A DNA stretch of 64,000 nt. Origin: Limosilactobacillus sp. (GTDB taxonomy: Bacteria; Bacillota; Bacilli; Lactobacillales; Lactobacillaceae). The notes beneath the pieces were generated by a model that was not told the origin of the DNA, ran no database searches, and was given only the letters and a program-made list of their open reading frames with translations. Where the stretch lies: assembly GCF_022482365.1 (NCBI RefSeq), contig NZ_JAKVPE010000001.1:186001-250000 (forward strand), in the 5' to 3' direction. The position numbers were made by a program, and so were the translations under genes. Below, piece by piece: positions 57,557 through 64,000 of the stretch. Within the stretch, counting starts at the first letter, position 1; each line of letters opens with the position of its first letter.

Positions 57557-58297
57557 TTATTTCAAAATCTTCTGCAAAAATTCCTTGGCCCGCTCACTGG
57601 TCGGGTGGGTAAAGAATTCTTCCGGTTTGCCGCTTTCTTGGATGTAGCCATCGGCCATGAACCAAATCTGGTCGGCAACTTCCCTGGCAAAGCCCATTTC
57701 GTGGGTGACGACGACCATCGTCATCCCAGAAGCGGCCAGATCCCGCATAACCTTGAGTACTTCCTCGACCATCTCCGGGTCCAGGGCGCTGGTCGGTTCG
57801 TCGAAGAGCATCACCTCGGGATCCATTGCTAGAGCCCGCGCGATGGCCACCCGCTGCTTTTGCCCCCCGGAGAGCTGGTCAGGATACTGGTCAGCCTTGT
57901 CTTCCAGGCCGACCTGCTTGAGGAGCTTCAGGGCCGTTTGCTTGGCCTGGTCTTCGTCGATTCCCTTGACCTTTACCGGGGCAATCATGATGTTCTTCAG
58001 GACGTTCATGTTTGGGAAGAGGTTGAACCCCTGGAAAACCATGCCCATCTTTTCCCGAATCTGGTCGAGCTGCTTATCGGTCATTCCGGTCAGGTCCTGG
58101 CCTTCAAACAGTACCTGGCCGCCGGTGGGCTGCTCCAGGGCGTTCAGGCAGCGCAGGAAGGTACTCTTCCCGGCCCCGGACGGTCCGATCACGCAGATCA
58201 CCTGGCCTTTGTCGACCTCCTCGGAGATATCCTTCAGGACGATGTTGTCCTTGTACTTCTTCTGCAAATTTTTAACTTCAATCATTTTAGTGGGCAT
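57557..58297 (-). CDS. Polar amino acid ABC transporter, ATP-binding protein
   Basis: 246 aa, GlnQ/ArtP class. Walker [13 protein letters not shown] (about 36-47), signature [15 protein letters not shown] (about 142-156), Walker [15 protein letters not shown], and the switch His in VVTHEMG. ATG at 58297 with AAGGGAG upstream; it overlaps the permease stop by 11 nt, so the two are coupled. Works with the fused binding protein-permease upstream. Confidence 0.94.
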   Translation of the reverse strand: MPTKMIEVKNLQKKYKDNIVLKDISEEVDKGQVICVIGPSGAGKSTFLRCLNALEQPTGGQVLFEGQDLTGMTDKQLDQIREKMGMVFQGFNLFPNMNVLKNIMIAPVKVKGIDEDQAKQTALKLLKQVGLEDKADQYPDQLSGGQKQRVAIARALAMDPEVMLFDEPTSALDPEMVEEVLKVMRDLAASGMTMVVVTHEMGFAREVADQIWFMADGYIQESGKPEEFFTHPTSERAKEFLQKILK

Positions 58298-59828
58298 GTT
58301 TCATTCTCCCTTCAAAGTAAAGCAGTACCCGTGAAAGGGTAAAGGTCATGACAAAGTAGATCATCATTGTAATGAACAATGGCAGGACCCCTTTATAAGT
58401 ATCCGCCTGAACCAGCTGGGTTTCAAACATTAACTCCCCAACCCCGATGGTGGAAACCAGGGAACTGTCCTTTAAGAGGGTGATTAATTCATTCCCCAGC
58501 GCCGGCCAGATGTTCTTGAGGGCTTGCGGCATGATGACGTAGTGGAATGAAGTGCTCTTGCTCATTCCGAGGCTCCGGGCGGCTTCGGTCTGGCCGAGCG
58601 GGATGGATTGGATCCCGGAACGGATGATTTCGGCCACGTAGGCACCGGAGTTTAATGAGACGGCGATAATCCCGGCGAGCAGGGCGGGCATCGAACGAAT
58701 TACGGCACCAATCCCGAAGTAGACGAACATAATCTGAACCATCATTGGAGTTCCCCGCAGGAATTCAATGTAGCAAACGGAAATTGCGTGCAGAAGCTTG
58801 TTCTTGGATAGCCGCATCAGGGCAAAGAGGGTCCCGAGGATGAAACCAAAGAATACTGAGACGACCGTGATGATCAGGGTGTACTCAACCCCCTTGGCGA
58901 AGTAGCGCCAGTAGGAAAGCACGGTGTTTTGTTTTTTGTAGCTCCGCATATATTTGGAAGCTTCTGGCAGCCATTTTTTATTAATCACATTTTCCTTATT
59001 AACTTCATCGATCGTCTTATTAGCCGCAGCCACTAGTGCGGTTGAACCTTTAGGAAAGGCAATTGCCATATCGCCAGCAGTACTTGGCAGCTTGGAATTA
59101 AAGGCAACAAAGTTATCATTATTGGCAGCATAGGCTTTTGCCGTAGCTTCATCCATTAAGACAGCATCTACCTTGTGAGATTGTAAGGCAATTACCAAGT
59201 TAGAAAGTTTTGCGAGGCCCTTATTCGTGGCATATGGCATACTTTTCTTGATCATTGATGACTGCGTGGTCCCGTTCTGAGCACCAACCGTCTTGCCCTT
59301 AAAGTCTTTTGCAGTTTTGTAGCGGCTCCGATCGTTTTTATTGATTAAGAAGTAACTATTCCCGGAGTAGTAAGTGTGGGAAAAATCAACACTCTTTTTC
59401 CGTTCGTTGGTAACGTTCAGTGCACCAACAACAGCATCGATTTTGCCCGTTTCCAAGGCGACCATAAGCGAATCAAAGTCCATGTTTTTAATAACCAGTT
59501 TGACGCCGAGATCTTTTGCCAAACGCTTATCCAGTTGAATTTCAAAACCAACATATTTGGTTTTACCATTGATCTTAGTAGTGAATTCGTACGGTGGATA
59601 GTCGGCGCTGGTCCCAACAACTAACGTTCCCTTTTGTTTGATCTTTTGCAGCGAATCATCGGTTGAACTGCTCGACGAAGAGCTGCTGGAGACGGCGCTG
59701 GATGAACTGGCGCTGGTCGAACTGGTTGAACTACTCGAGCTGCTGGAGGTCGCGGCCAGAACCGTGCTTGGCATGACCAGCGACCACAGCAGAATGAATA
59801 GCATGAATAATTGCTTGAGGTGTTTCAT
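58287..59828 (-). CDS. Amino acid ABC transporter, fused substrate-binding protein and permease
   Basis: 513 aa. Signal peptide (about 1-27) followed by about 30 residues almost all Ser, with no lipobox Cys, then a type 3 solute-binding domain (about 60-290, [32 protein letters not shown]) and an HEQRO-type permease with several spans and the [22 protein letters not shown] coupling loop. The fusion tethers the receptor to the permease, as in GlnPQ-type systems of lactic acid bacteria. ATG at 59828 with GGAGTCACC upstream; an earlier in-frame start has no support. Substrate probably a polar amino acid. Confidence 0.92.
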   Translation of the reverse strand: MKHLKQLFMLFILLWSLVMPSTVLAATSSSSSSSTSSTSASSSSAVSSSSSSSSSTDDSLQKIKQKGTLVVGTSADYPPYEFTTKINGKTKYVGFEIQLDKRLAKDLGVKLVIKNMDFDSLMVALETGKIDAVVGALNVTNERKKSVDFSHTYYSGNSYFLINKNDRSRYKTAKDFKGKTVGAQNGTTQSSMIKKSMPYATNKGLAKLSNLVIALQSHKVDAVLMDEATAKAYAANNDNFVAFNSKLPSTAGDMAIAFPKGSTALVAAANKTIDEVNKENVINKKWLPEASKYMRSYKKQNTVLSYWRYFAKGVEYTLIITVVSVFFGFILGTLFALMRLSKNKLLHAISVCYIEFLRGTPMMVQIMFVYFGIGAVIRSMPALLAGIIAVSLNSGAYVAEIIRSGIQSIPLGQTEAARSLGMSKSTSFHYVIMPQALKNIWPALGNELITLLKDSSLVSTIGVGELMFETQLVQADTYKGVLPLFITMMIYFVMTFTLSRVLLYFEGRMKHAH

Positions 59829-59865
59829 AGTGGTGACTCCTTTGTCTGAATTAATGATTGTTAGC

Positions 59866-59894
59866 AATATACACCTTTATTTTTATTTATGCAA
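59866..59894 (-). promoter_or_regulatory. Promoter of the amino acid ABC operon
   Basis: On -: TTGCAT (59894-59889), 17-nt spacer, TATATT (59871-59866). The rest of the gap to 60080 is AT-rich, with one small GC hairpin (CCCG..CGGG, 59947-59966) and no gene that I can support. Confidence 0.65.
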
Positions 59895-60080
59895 TATAAA
59901 ACAGAAAAATAGTATAAATATGCAACGAGCTGAATGGGTTTTCATTCCCGTGCCGAGGGGATCGGGTAAGAAAAAATAAATTTTCCAGGGTGATTAACGC
60001 ACGGTTTACGTTAATACGGAAAAAATAGAGTTTCTACTTAAATTTGTGTCAGCATAAATGTAAGATTTTTTAACAAAACA

Positions 60081-60109
60081 TTGACAGTCAAGATGGGATT
60101 AGGTACAAT
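60081..60109 (+). promoter_or_regulatory. Promoter of rpsU
   Basis: TTGACA (60081-60086), 17-nt spacer, TACAAT (60104-60109). Confidence 0.85.
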
Positions 60110-60180
60110 ACCATTTGTAGTGAAAAGGCGCATTTCGTAGCCTTGTTACGTAACTTTAAGCTCGGAGGGAGGGAATCAAC

Positions 60181-60372
60181 ATGTCAAAAACAGTCGTTCG
60201 TAAGAATGAATCTTTAGACGACGCTCTTCGACGCTTTAAACGTTCAGTTTCACGTAACGGAACTCTGCAAGAATACCGCAAGCGTGAATTCTACGAAAAG
60301 CCTAGTGTACGACGGAAGTTAAAATCTGAAGCGGCACGGAAGCGCAAGAACAAGCGTGGTCGTCGTTACTAA
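60181..60372 (+). CDS. rpsU: 30S ribosomal protein S21
   Basis: 63 aa, very basic. [19 protein letters not shown] at the start and a Lys/Arg-rich end ([11 protein letters not shown]) are typical. GGAGGGAGG precedes the ATG. Paired with yqeY as in Bacillus, separated by a terminator hairpin (about 60380-60412). Confidence 0.97.
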   Translation: MSKTVVRKNESLDDALRRFKRSVSRNGTLQEYRKREFYEKPSVRRKLKSEAARKRKNKRGRRY

Positions 60373-60379
60373 AATGTTT

Positions 60380-60412
60380 GCTCCTACCTTTTGATGGTGG
60401 GGGCTTTTTTCG
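60380..60412 (+). terminator. Terminator between rpsU and yqeY
   Basis: GCTCCTACC pairs with GGTGGGGGC (wobble) around TTTTGAT, then T6. Some read-through into yqeY is expected. Confidence 0.75.
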
Positions 60413-60430
60413 TCAAGAGGAGGAAATATA

Positions 60431-60880
60431 ATGAGTTTATTAAAACAGCTGCAAGCCGACATGATTAGTGCAATGAAGAACCGTGACAAGGACACCCTGG
60501 CCGTGGTCCGGATGTTAAAGGCCGCCGTCCAAAATGCCCAGATTGAGGCCGGCCACGACCTGACGAGCGACGAAGAGATTGCCGTTATGGCCCGCGAATA
60601 CAAACAACGCAAGGAATCCCTGGCCGAATTTGAAAAGGGTGGCCGGGATGACCTGGTCGAAGCCACCAAGAAGGAAATGGCTGTGGTCGAGAAGTACATG
60701 CCAAAGCAGCTCTCCGCTGACGACGTTAAGAAGATCGTCACCGAGACCGTCCAAGCCGTCGGTGCTTCCAGCATGAAGGACTTCGGGAAGGTCATGGGTG
60801 CCGTGATGCCAAAGGTCAAGGGCCAAGCCGATGGTAAGCTGGTCAACCAGACCGTCAAGGAAACCCTGAGCAACTTATAA
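60431..60880 (+). CDS. yqeY: GatB/YqeY domain protein
   Basis: 149 aa, helical; the domain is shared with the tail of the tRNA amidotransferase subunit GatB, which binds tRNA. LKQLQADMISAMKNRDKDTLAVVRML (about 4-29) and the C-terminal GKVMGAVMPKVKGQADG, with its conserved Gly pattern, are typical. AGAGGAGG precedes the ATG. Exact role unknown. Confidence 0.92.
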   Translation: MSLLKQLQADMISAMKNRDKDTLAVVRMLKAAVQNAQIEAGHDLTSDEEIAVMAREYKQRKESLAEFEKGGRDDLVEATKKEMAVVEKYMPKQLSADDVKKIVTETVQAVGASSMKDFGKVMGAVMPKVKGQADGKLVNQTVKETLSNL

Positions 60881-60902
60881 AAGAGAAAATTAAATTGTAA
60901 TC

Positions 60903-60949
60903 TGCCCGTCACAATCGGCCGCAAATGGCATTGTGACGGGCTTTTTCTT
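60903..60949 (+). terminator. Terminator after yqeY
   Basis: GCCCGTCACAAT pairs with ATTGTGACGGGC around a 14-nt loop, followed by T5. Confidence 0.92.
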
Positions 60950-60999
60950 TGTCATTATTATGCAATAATTCTGTATATTTTACGAAAATAAAAGAAATT

Positions 61000-61040
61000 T
61001 GCGAATAATTGTTGATTTTTATTCAGTCGAAGCGTATATT
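61000..61040 (+). promoter_or_regulatory. argG promoter with possible ARG boxes
   Basis: TTGATT (61012-61017), 17-nt spacer, TATATT (61035-61040). The -35 lies in an A/T-rich partial palindrome (GCGAATAATTGTTGATTTTTATTCA, in two halves 61001-61012 and 61012-61025) that loosely resembles arginine repressor sites. The regulator assignment is a guess from position. Confidence 0.5.
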
Positions 61041-61080
61041 AGTCACCAATCACAAATCAAGTAATTGGAGGACGAGAATT

Positions 61081-62313
61081 ATGGCAAAAGAAAAAATCGT
61101 ATTAGCATACTCTGGTGGTTTAGACACGTCAGTCGCAATTGCGTGGCTGAAGAATAAGGGTTATGACGTGATCGCATGTTGTATTGACGTCGGTGAAGGG
61201 CTCGATCTGGAAGCCATCCAAAAGAAGGGTGAGTCAATCGGCGCCTGGAAGTCCGTGGTGATCGATGCTAAGCGCGACTTCGCCGAACAATTCGTACTGC
61301 CAGCCCTGCAGGCCCACGCCATGTATGAACAAAAATACCCACTGGTATCTGCCCTGTCTCGTCCACTGATCGTGCAGAAATTAGTTGCCGTTGCTAACCA
61401 GTACGGGGCGACCGCGATCGCCCATGGTTGCACCGGGAAGGGGAACGACCAAGTTCGTTTTGAAGCCGGCATCCACGCCCTGGCACCCGACATGAAGATC
61501 GAGGATCCGATTCGTGACTGGCACTGGTCACGGGAAGAAGAAATTCAATACGCTAAGGACAACGGGATTCTGGTCCCGATCACCAAGGCCAGCCCGTACT
61601 CAATCGATGAAAACCTCTGGGGTCGGGCCAATGAATGTGGGATCCTCGAAGATCCATGGGTTGCTGCTCCAGCTGACGCTTACGCCCGGACCAAGGCCAT
61701 CGAGGATACGCCGGACATGCCAACCACCTTGGAGATTAGCTTCAAAGAAGGGGTCCCAACCGCCATTAACGGCGAAGAATTGTCGCTGGATCAACTGATC
61801 ATGAAGCTCGACAAGCTCGCTGGCGACAACGGAATTGGCCGGATTGACCACGTCGAAAACCGGCTGGTCGGCATCAAGTCCCGGGAAATCTACGAATGCC
61901 CGGCGGCCACGGTCTTACTGGCGGCGCACAAGGACCTCGAAGACCTGACCCAGGAGCGGGAAGTCGCCCACTTCAAGCCGATCGTCGAACAAAAGATGAG
62001 CGAGATCATCTACAACGGTCTCTGGTACTCACCATTAATGAAGGCGATGGTTGCCTTCATCGATCAGACCCAGCAGGTTGTGAACGGGGTTGTGCGGGTC
62101 AAGCTCTTCAAGGGCAACGTGGTCTGCGAAGGCCGGAAGTCACCAAACTCCCTCTACGACAAGAACCTGGCAACCTACACCTCTGCCGACGAGTTCGACC
62201 AGGAAGCTGCGACCGGCTTCATCAAGCTGTGGGAGCTACCGGATAAGGTCTACGCCCAGGTTCAGAACAAGAGCAAGCAGAACCAGGCAAAGGGGGTTCA
62301 CGATGCCGATTAA
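61081..62313 (+). CDS. argG: Argininosuccinate synthase
   Basis: Joins citrulline and aspartate with ATP, arginine pathway. 410 aa from the ATG at 61081, which follows GGAGGACG; an in-frame start at 61009 lies within the promoter. The N-type ATP loop is [14 protein letters not shown] (about 7-20); [14 protein letters not shown] (about 116-129) and [12 protein letters not shown] are present. It overlaps argH by 11 nt. Confidence 0.96.
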   Translation: MAKEKIVLAYSGGLDTSVAIAWLKNKGYDVIACCIDVGEGLDLEAIQKKGESIGAWKSVVIDAKRDFAEQFVLPALQAHAMYEQKYPLVSALSRPLIVQKLVAVANQYGATAIAHGCTGKGNDQVRFEAGIHALAPDMKIEDPIRDWHWSREEEIQYAKDNGILVPITKASPYSIDENLWGRANECGILEDPWVAAPADAYARTKAIEDTPDMPTTLEISFKEGVPTAINGEELSLDQLIMKLDKLAGDNGIGRIDHVENRLVGIKSREIYECPAATVLLAAHKDLEDLTQEREVAHFKPIVEQKMSEIIYNGLWYSPLMKAMVAFIDQTQQVVNGVVRVKLFKGNVVCEGRKSPNSLYDKNLATYTSADEFDQEAATGFIKLWELPDKVYAQVQNKSKQNQAKGVHDAD

Positions 62314-63697
62314 ACGGATGTGGGGCGGCCGGTTCGAGCAGGCGGGAGACGCCCTGGTTGACCAGTTCGGCGCCTCCATTTCCTTTGACCAGGAGATGGC
62401 TAAGGAGGATATCATGGGGTCACTGGCCCACGTGAAGATGCTCAAGGCCACCAAAATTCTTTCGGCCGGGGATGCCGACCAGATCATCGCCGGCTTGGAG
62501 AAGCTGGCCAAGCGGCTCGAACAGGACGGCCTGCCCTTTACGGTTGAAAATGAAGATATTCATATGAACATCGAGGCCCTCTTGACCAAGGAAATCGGGC
62601 CGGTCGCCGGCAAGCTTCACACAGGGCGGAGTCGGAATGACCAGGTGGCTACCGACTTCCATCTCTATGTTAAGGAGCGTCTGCCCAAGATCGTGGATGC
62701 GCTGCAGGACTTGCAGCGGGCCCTGGTCAAGCGGGCGGCGGAGAACGTCGAGACGGTCATGCCGGGCTACACCCACATGCAGCACGCCCAGCCGATCTCC
62801 TACGGCCACTATCTAATGGCCTACTTCCAGATGTTCCAGCGGGACGTCGAGCGTTTCCAGTTCAACATGCAGCACACCGACCTATCGCCGCTGGGGGCGG
62901 CCGCCCTGGCCGGGACGACCTTCCCAATTGACCGGAAGCTGAGCGCGGACTACCTGGGCTTTGCGGCGCCCTACGCCAATTCCTTAGACGCCGTGTCCGA
63001 CCGGGACTTTGCCCTAGAGTTCTTGAGCAACGCCAGCATCCTGATGGTCCACCTGTCACGGCTGTGCGAGGAGATCATCTACTGGTGCTCCTACGAGTTC
63101 GGCTACATCGAGCTGGCCGACTCCTATTCGACGGGGAGCTCGATCATGCCGCAGAAGAAGAATCCAGACATGGCGGAACTGATCCGGGGCAAGTCCGGCC
63201 GGGTCTTCGGTGACCTGATGGGGCTCTTAACGGTGATGAAGGGCCTGCCGCTGGCCTACAATAAGGACATGCAGGAGGACAAGGAAGGGGTCTTCGATGC
63301 GGTCAAGACGATCCTGCCGAGCCTGAAGGTGATGACGGGGATGATCGAAACCCTGACGGTCAAGAAGGACAAGATGGCCCACGCTACCCACAACGACTTC
63401 TCCAACGCCACCGAGCTGGCCGACTACCTGGCTACTAAGGGAATCCCGTTCCGGCAGGCGCACGAGATCGTCGGGGAACTGGTGCTAAAGGGGATCAAGA
63501 CCGGCACCAACCTCGCCGATATTTCATTGGAAGACTTTCAAAAGATCGATCCGCGGATTGAAAAGGACGTTTACACGGTCCTCAAGCCGCGGGTGGCCGT
63601 TCAACGGCGGAATTCATACGGCGGGACCGGCTTTGACCAGGTCCGGGCCCAGATTGCGGCGGCCAAGCAGCTGCTCGCCCAAGAAAAAGCAAATTAG
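62303..63697 (+). CDS. argH: Argininosuccinate lyase
   Basis: Splits argininosuccinate to arginine and fumarate. 464 aa. WGGRFEQ at the start, [13 protein letters not shown] (about 107-119), the catalytic His region THMQHAQP, and the superfamily signature [12 protein letters not shown] (about 278-289). The ATG at 62303 lies inside the end of argG with AAGGGGG upstream, so argGH are coupled; earlier in-frame codons overlap argG extensively and are rejected. Confidence 0.96.
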   Translation: MPIKRMWGGRFEQAGDALVDQFGASISFDQEMAKEDIMGSLAHVKMLKATKILSAGDADQIIAGLEKLAKRLEQDGLPFTVENEDIHMNIEALLTKEIGPVAGKLHTGRSRNDQVATDFHLYVKERLPKIVDALQDLQRALVKRAAENVETVMPGYTHMQHAQPISYGHYLMAYFQMFQRDVERFQFNMQHTDLSPLGAAALAGTTFPIDRKLSADYLGFAAPYANSLDAVSDRDFALEFLSNASILMVHLSRLCEEIIYWCSYEFGYIELADSYSTGSSIMPQKKNPDMAELIRGKSGRVFGDLMGLLTVMKGLPLAYNKDMQEDKEGVFDAVKTILPSLKVMTGMIETLTVKKDKMAHATHNDFSNATELADYLATKGIPFRQAHEIVGELVLKGIKTGTNLADISLEDFQKIDPRIEKDVYTVLKPRVAVQRRNSYGGTGFDQVRAQIAAAKQLLAQEKAN

Positions 63698-63705
63698 TAT
63701 GCCAA

Positions 63706-63740
63706 AAGAGGCTGGGAATTAACCTAGCCTCTTTGCTGTT
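63706..63740. terminator. Terminator after argH
   Basis: AAAGAGGCT(G)GG pairs with CC(T)AGCCTCTTT around AATTAA. It abuts the second copy of the intergenic repeat. Confidence 0.8.
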
Positions 63741-63916
63741 ATATAGCTTATAAATGCTGCAGCGCGGTAGCTGGCTGGATCCTGAACGTTGATAAATCAA
63801 CACCCACCAGATAGGCTAGCTTCGCGTCGGGACGCCTAGCCAGCCTCCCAAATAGGCTTGCTCCGCGTCGACGGGGGTGGGAAGACGAACTCGCAAGCGA
63901 GTTCTGTCCCACTCCC
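63735..63916. repeat. Structured intergenic repeat, copy 2 (inverted)
   Basis: About 182 bp, reverse orientation to 43727-43861. Shared blocks include GCGCGGTAGCTGGCTGGATC, CTGAACGTTGATAAATCAAC and the palindrome AACTCGC-AA-GCGAGTT. It is longer than copy 1 by inserted segments with their own near-repeats (TAGGCTAGCTTCGCGTCG and TAGGCTTGCTCCGCGTCG). Confidence 0.8.
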
Positions 63917-63917
63917 T

Positions 63918-64000
63918 TTACGCAACAATTGAATAATTGATCATATTGGACCGAAGAGCTTGGCAGTTTTGGCTTGCCAGGTGGGTCAGAGCGATCGCCA
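63918..64000 (-). CDS. Possible 3' end of a gene continuing past the window
   Basis: The - strand frame from the window edge is open for 26 codons (..ALTHLASQNCQALRSN..) and ends in TAA at 63920-63918, just next to the repeat. Too short to identify, and other frames in this stretch are also open. Confidence 0.25.
   Translation of the reverse strand, partial: AIALTHLASQNCQALRSNMINYSIVA

Noticed and set aside
59895-60080. Hidden gene or structured RNA between the ABC operon and rpsU
   Set aside because: Only an AT-rich stretch and a 4-bp GC hairpin are visible. ORFs here are shadows without ribosome binding sites.

Overview
The window is a contiguous chromosomal stretch of a high-GC, heterofermentative-type lactobacillus, most likely a Limosilactobacillus (fermentum/pontis-like). 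The basis is gene order (tsf-pyrH-frr-uppS-cdsA-rseP-proS-polC, rimP-nusA-rnpM-ylxQ-infB-rbfA-truB-ribF, hrcA-grpE-dnaK-dnaJ-lepA), the AGGAGG ribosome binding sites, an LPXTG surface protein, a T-box, and GC-rich codon choice. The species is inferred from composition and not proven.

Layout. 1-26 kb is housekeeping on the + strand: translation, lipid carrier and phospholipid synthesis, PolC, the NusA/IF2 operon, and the CIRCE-controlled heat-shock operon, ending in lepA. 26.1-30.1 kb is an AT-richer island at the 3' end of lepA. It holds a tyrosine recombinase, a small membrane ORF cut by an IS30-family element, and a gene with a PD-(D/E)XK nuclease-like signature. A degenerate copy of the lepA 3' end lies at its far edge. 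30.1-41.6 kb is an aromatic amino acid supercluster. Three transcription units carry the whole route from DAHP synthase to chorismate and prephenate: a PDT/BacA-like gene with tyrA (+); aroF-aroB-orf-microORF-aroE-aroD (+); and MFS-chorismate mutase-aroC-aroA-aroK (-). 41.6-54.8 kb is mixed: an MFS transporter, LapA-like and ASCH proteins, ldh, prmA-rsmE, a (p)ppGpp synthetase with dtd, a fructosamine-kinase-like gene, aspS behind a T-box, and glycerate kinase. 54.9-57.5 kb is a repeat-bearing LPXTG adhesin. 57.5-63.7 kb holds an amino acid ABC transporter, rpsU-yqeY and argGH.

The most striking system is regulatory. Each of the three aromatic transcription units starts with a good sigma-A promoter, a short leader peptide rich in aromatic codons (MTMNSLTKLTNSFAGFAYFN; MTMINWYAFYYRVH; MNHKSLMLTKFYSYADMN), and an RNA that can fold as six alternating segments (1:2, 3:4, 5:6 terminator versus 2:3, 4:5 antiterminator). 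The primary sequences of the three leaders differ, but their architecture is the same. They read as ribosome-mediated attenuators that together would control the whole pathway. This is unusual in a Firmicute, where T-box or TRAP control is the usual expectation. The base pairing was worked out by eye and needs folding and experimental tests.

Other points of interest are the likely integrative element at lepA with its lepA-end remnant, an acidic insertion between the NusA KH domains, an inverted pair of a structured intergenic repeat (43.7 and 63.7 kb), and two unexplained proteins (136 and 31 aa) inside the shikimate operon.
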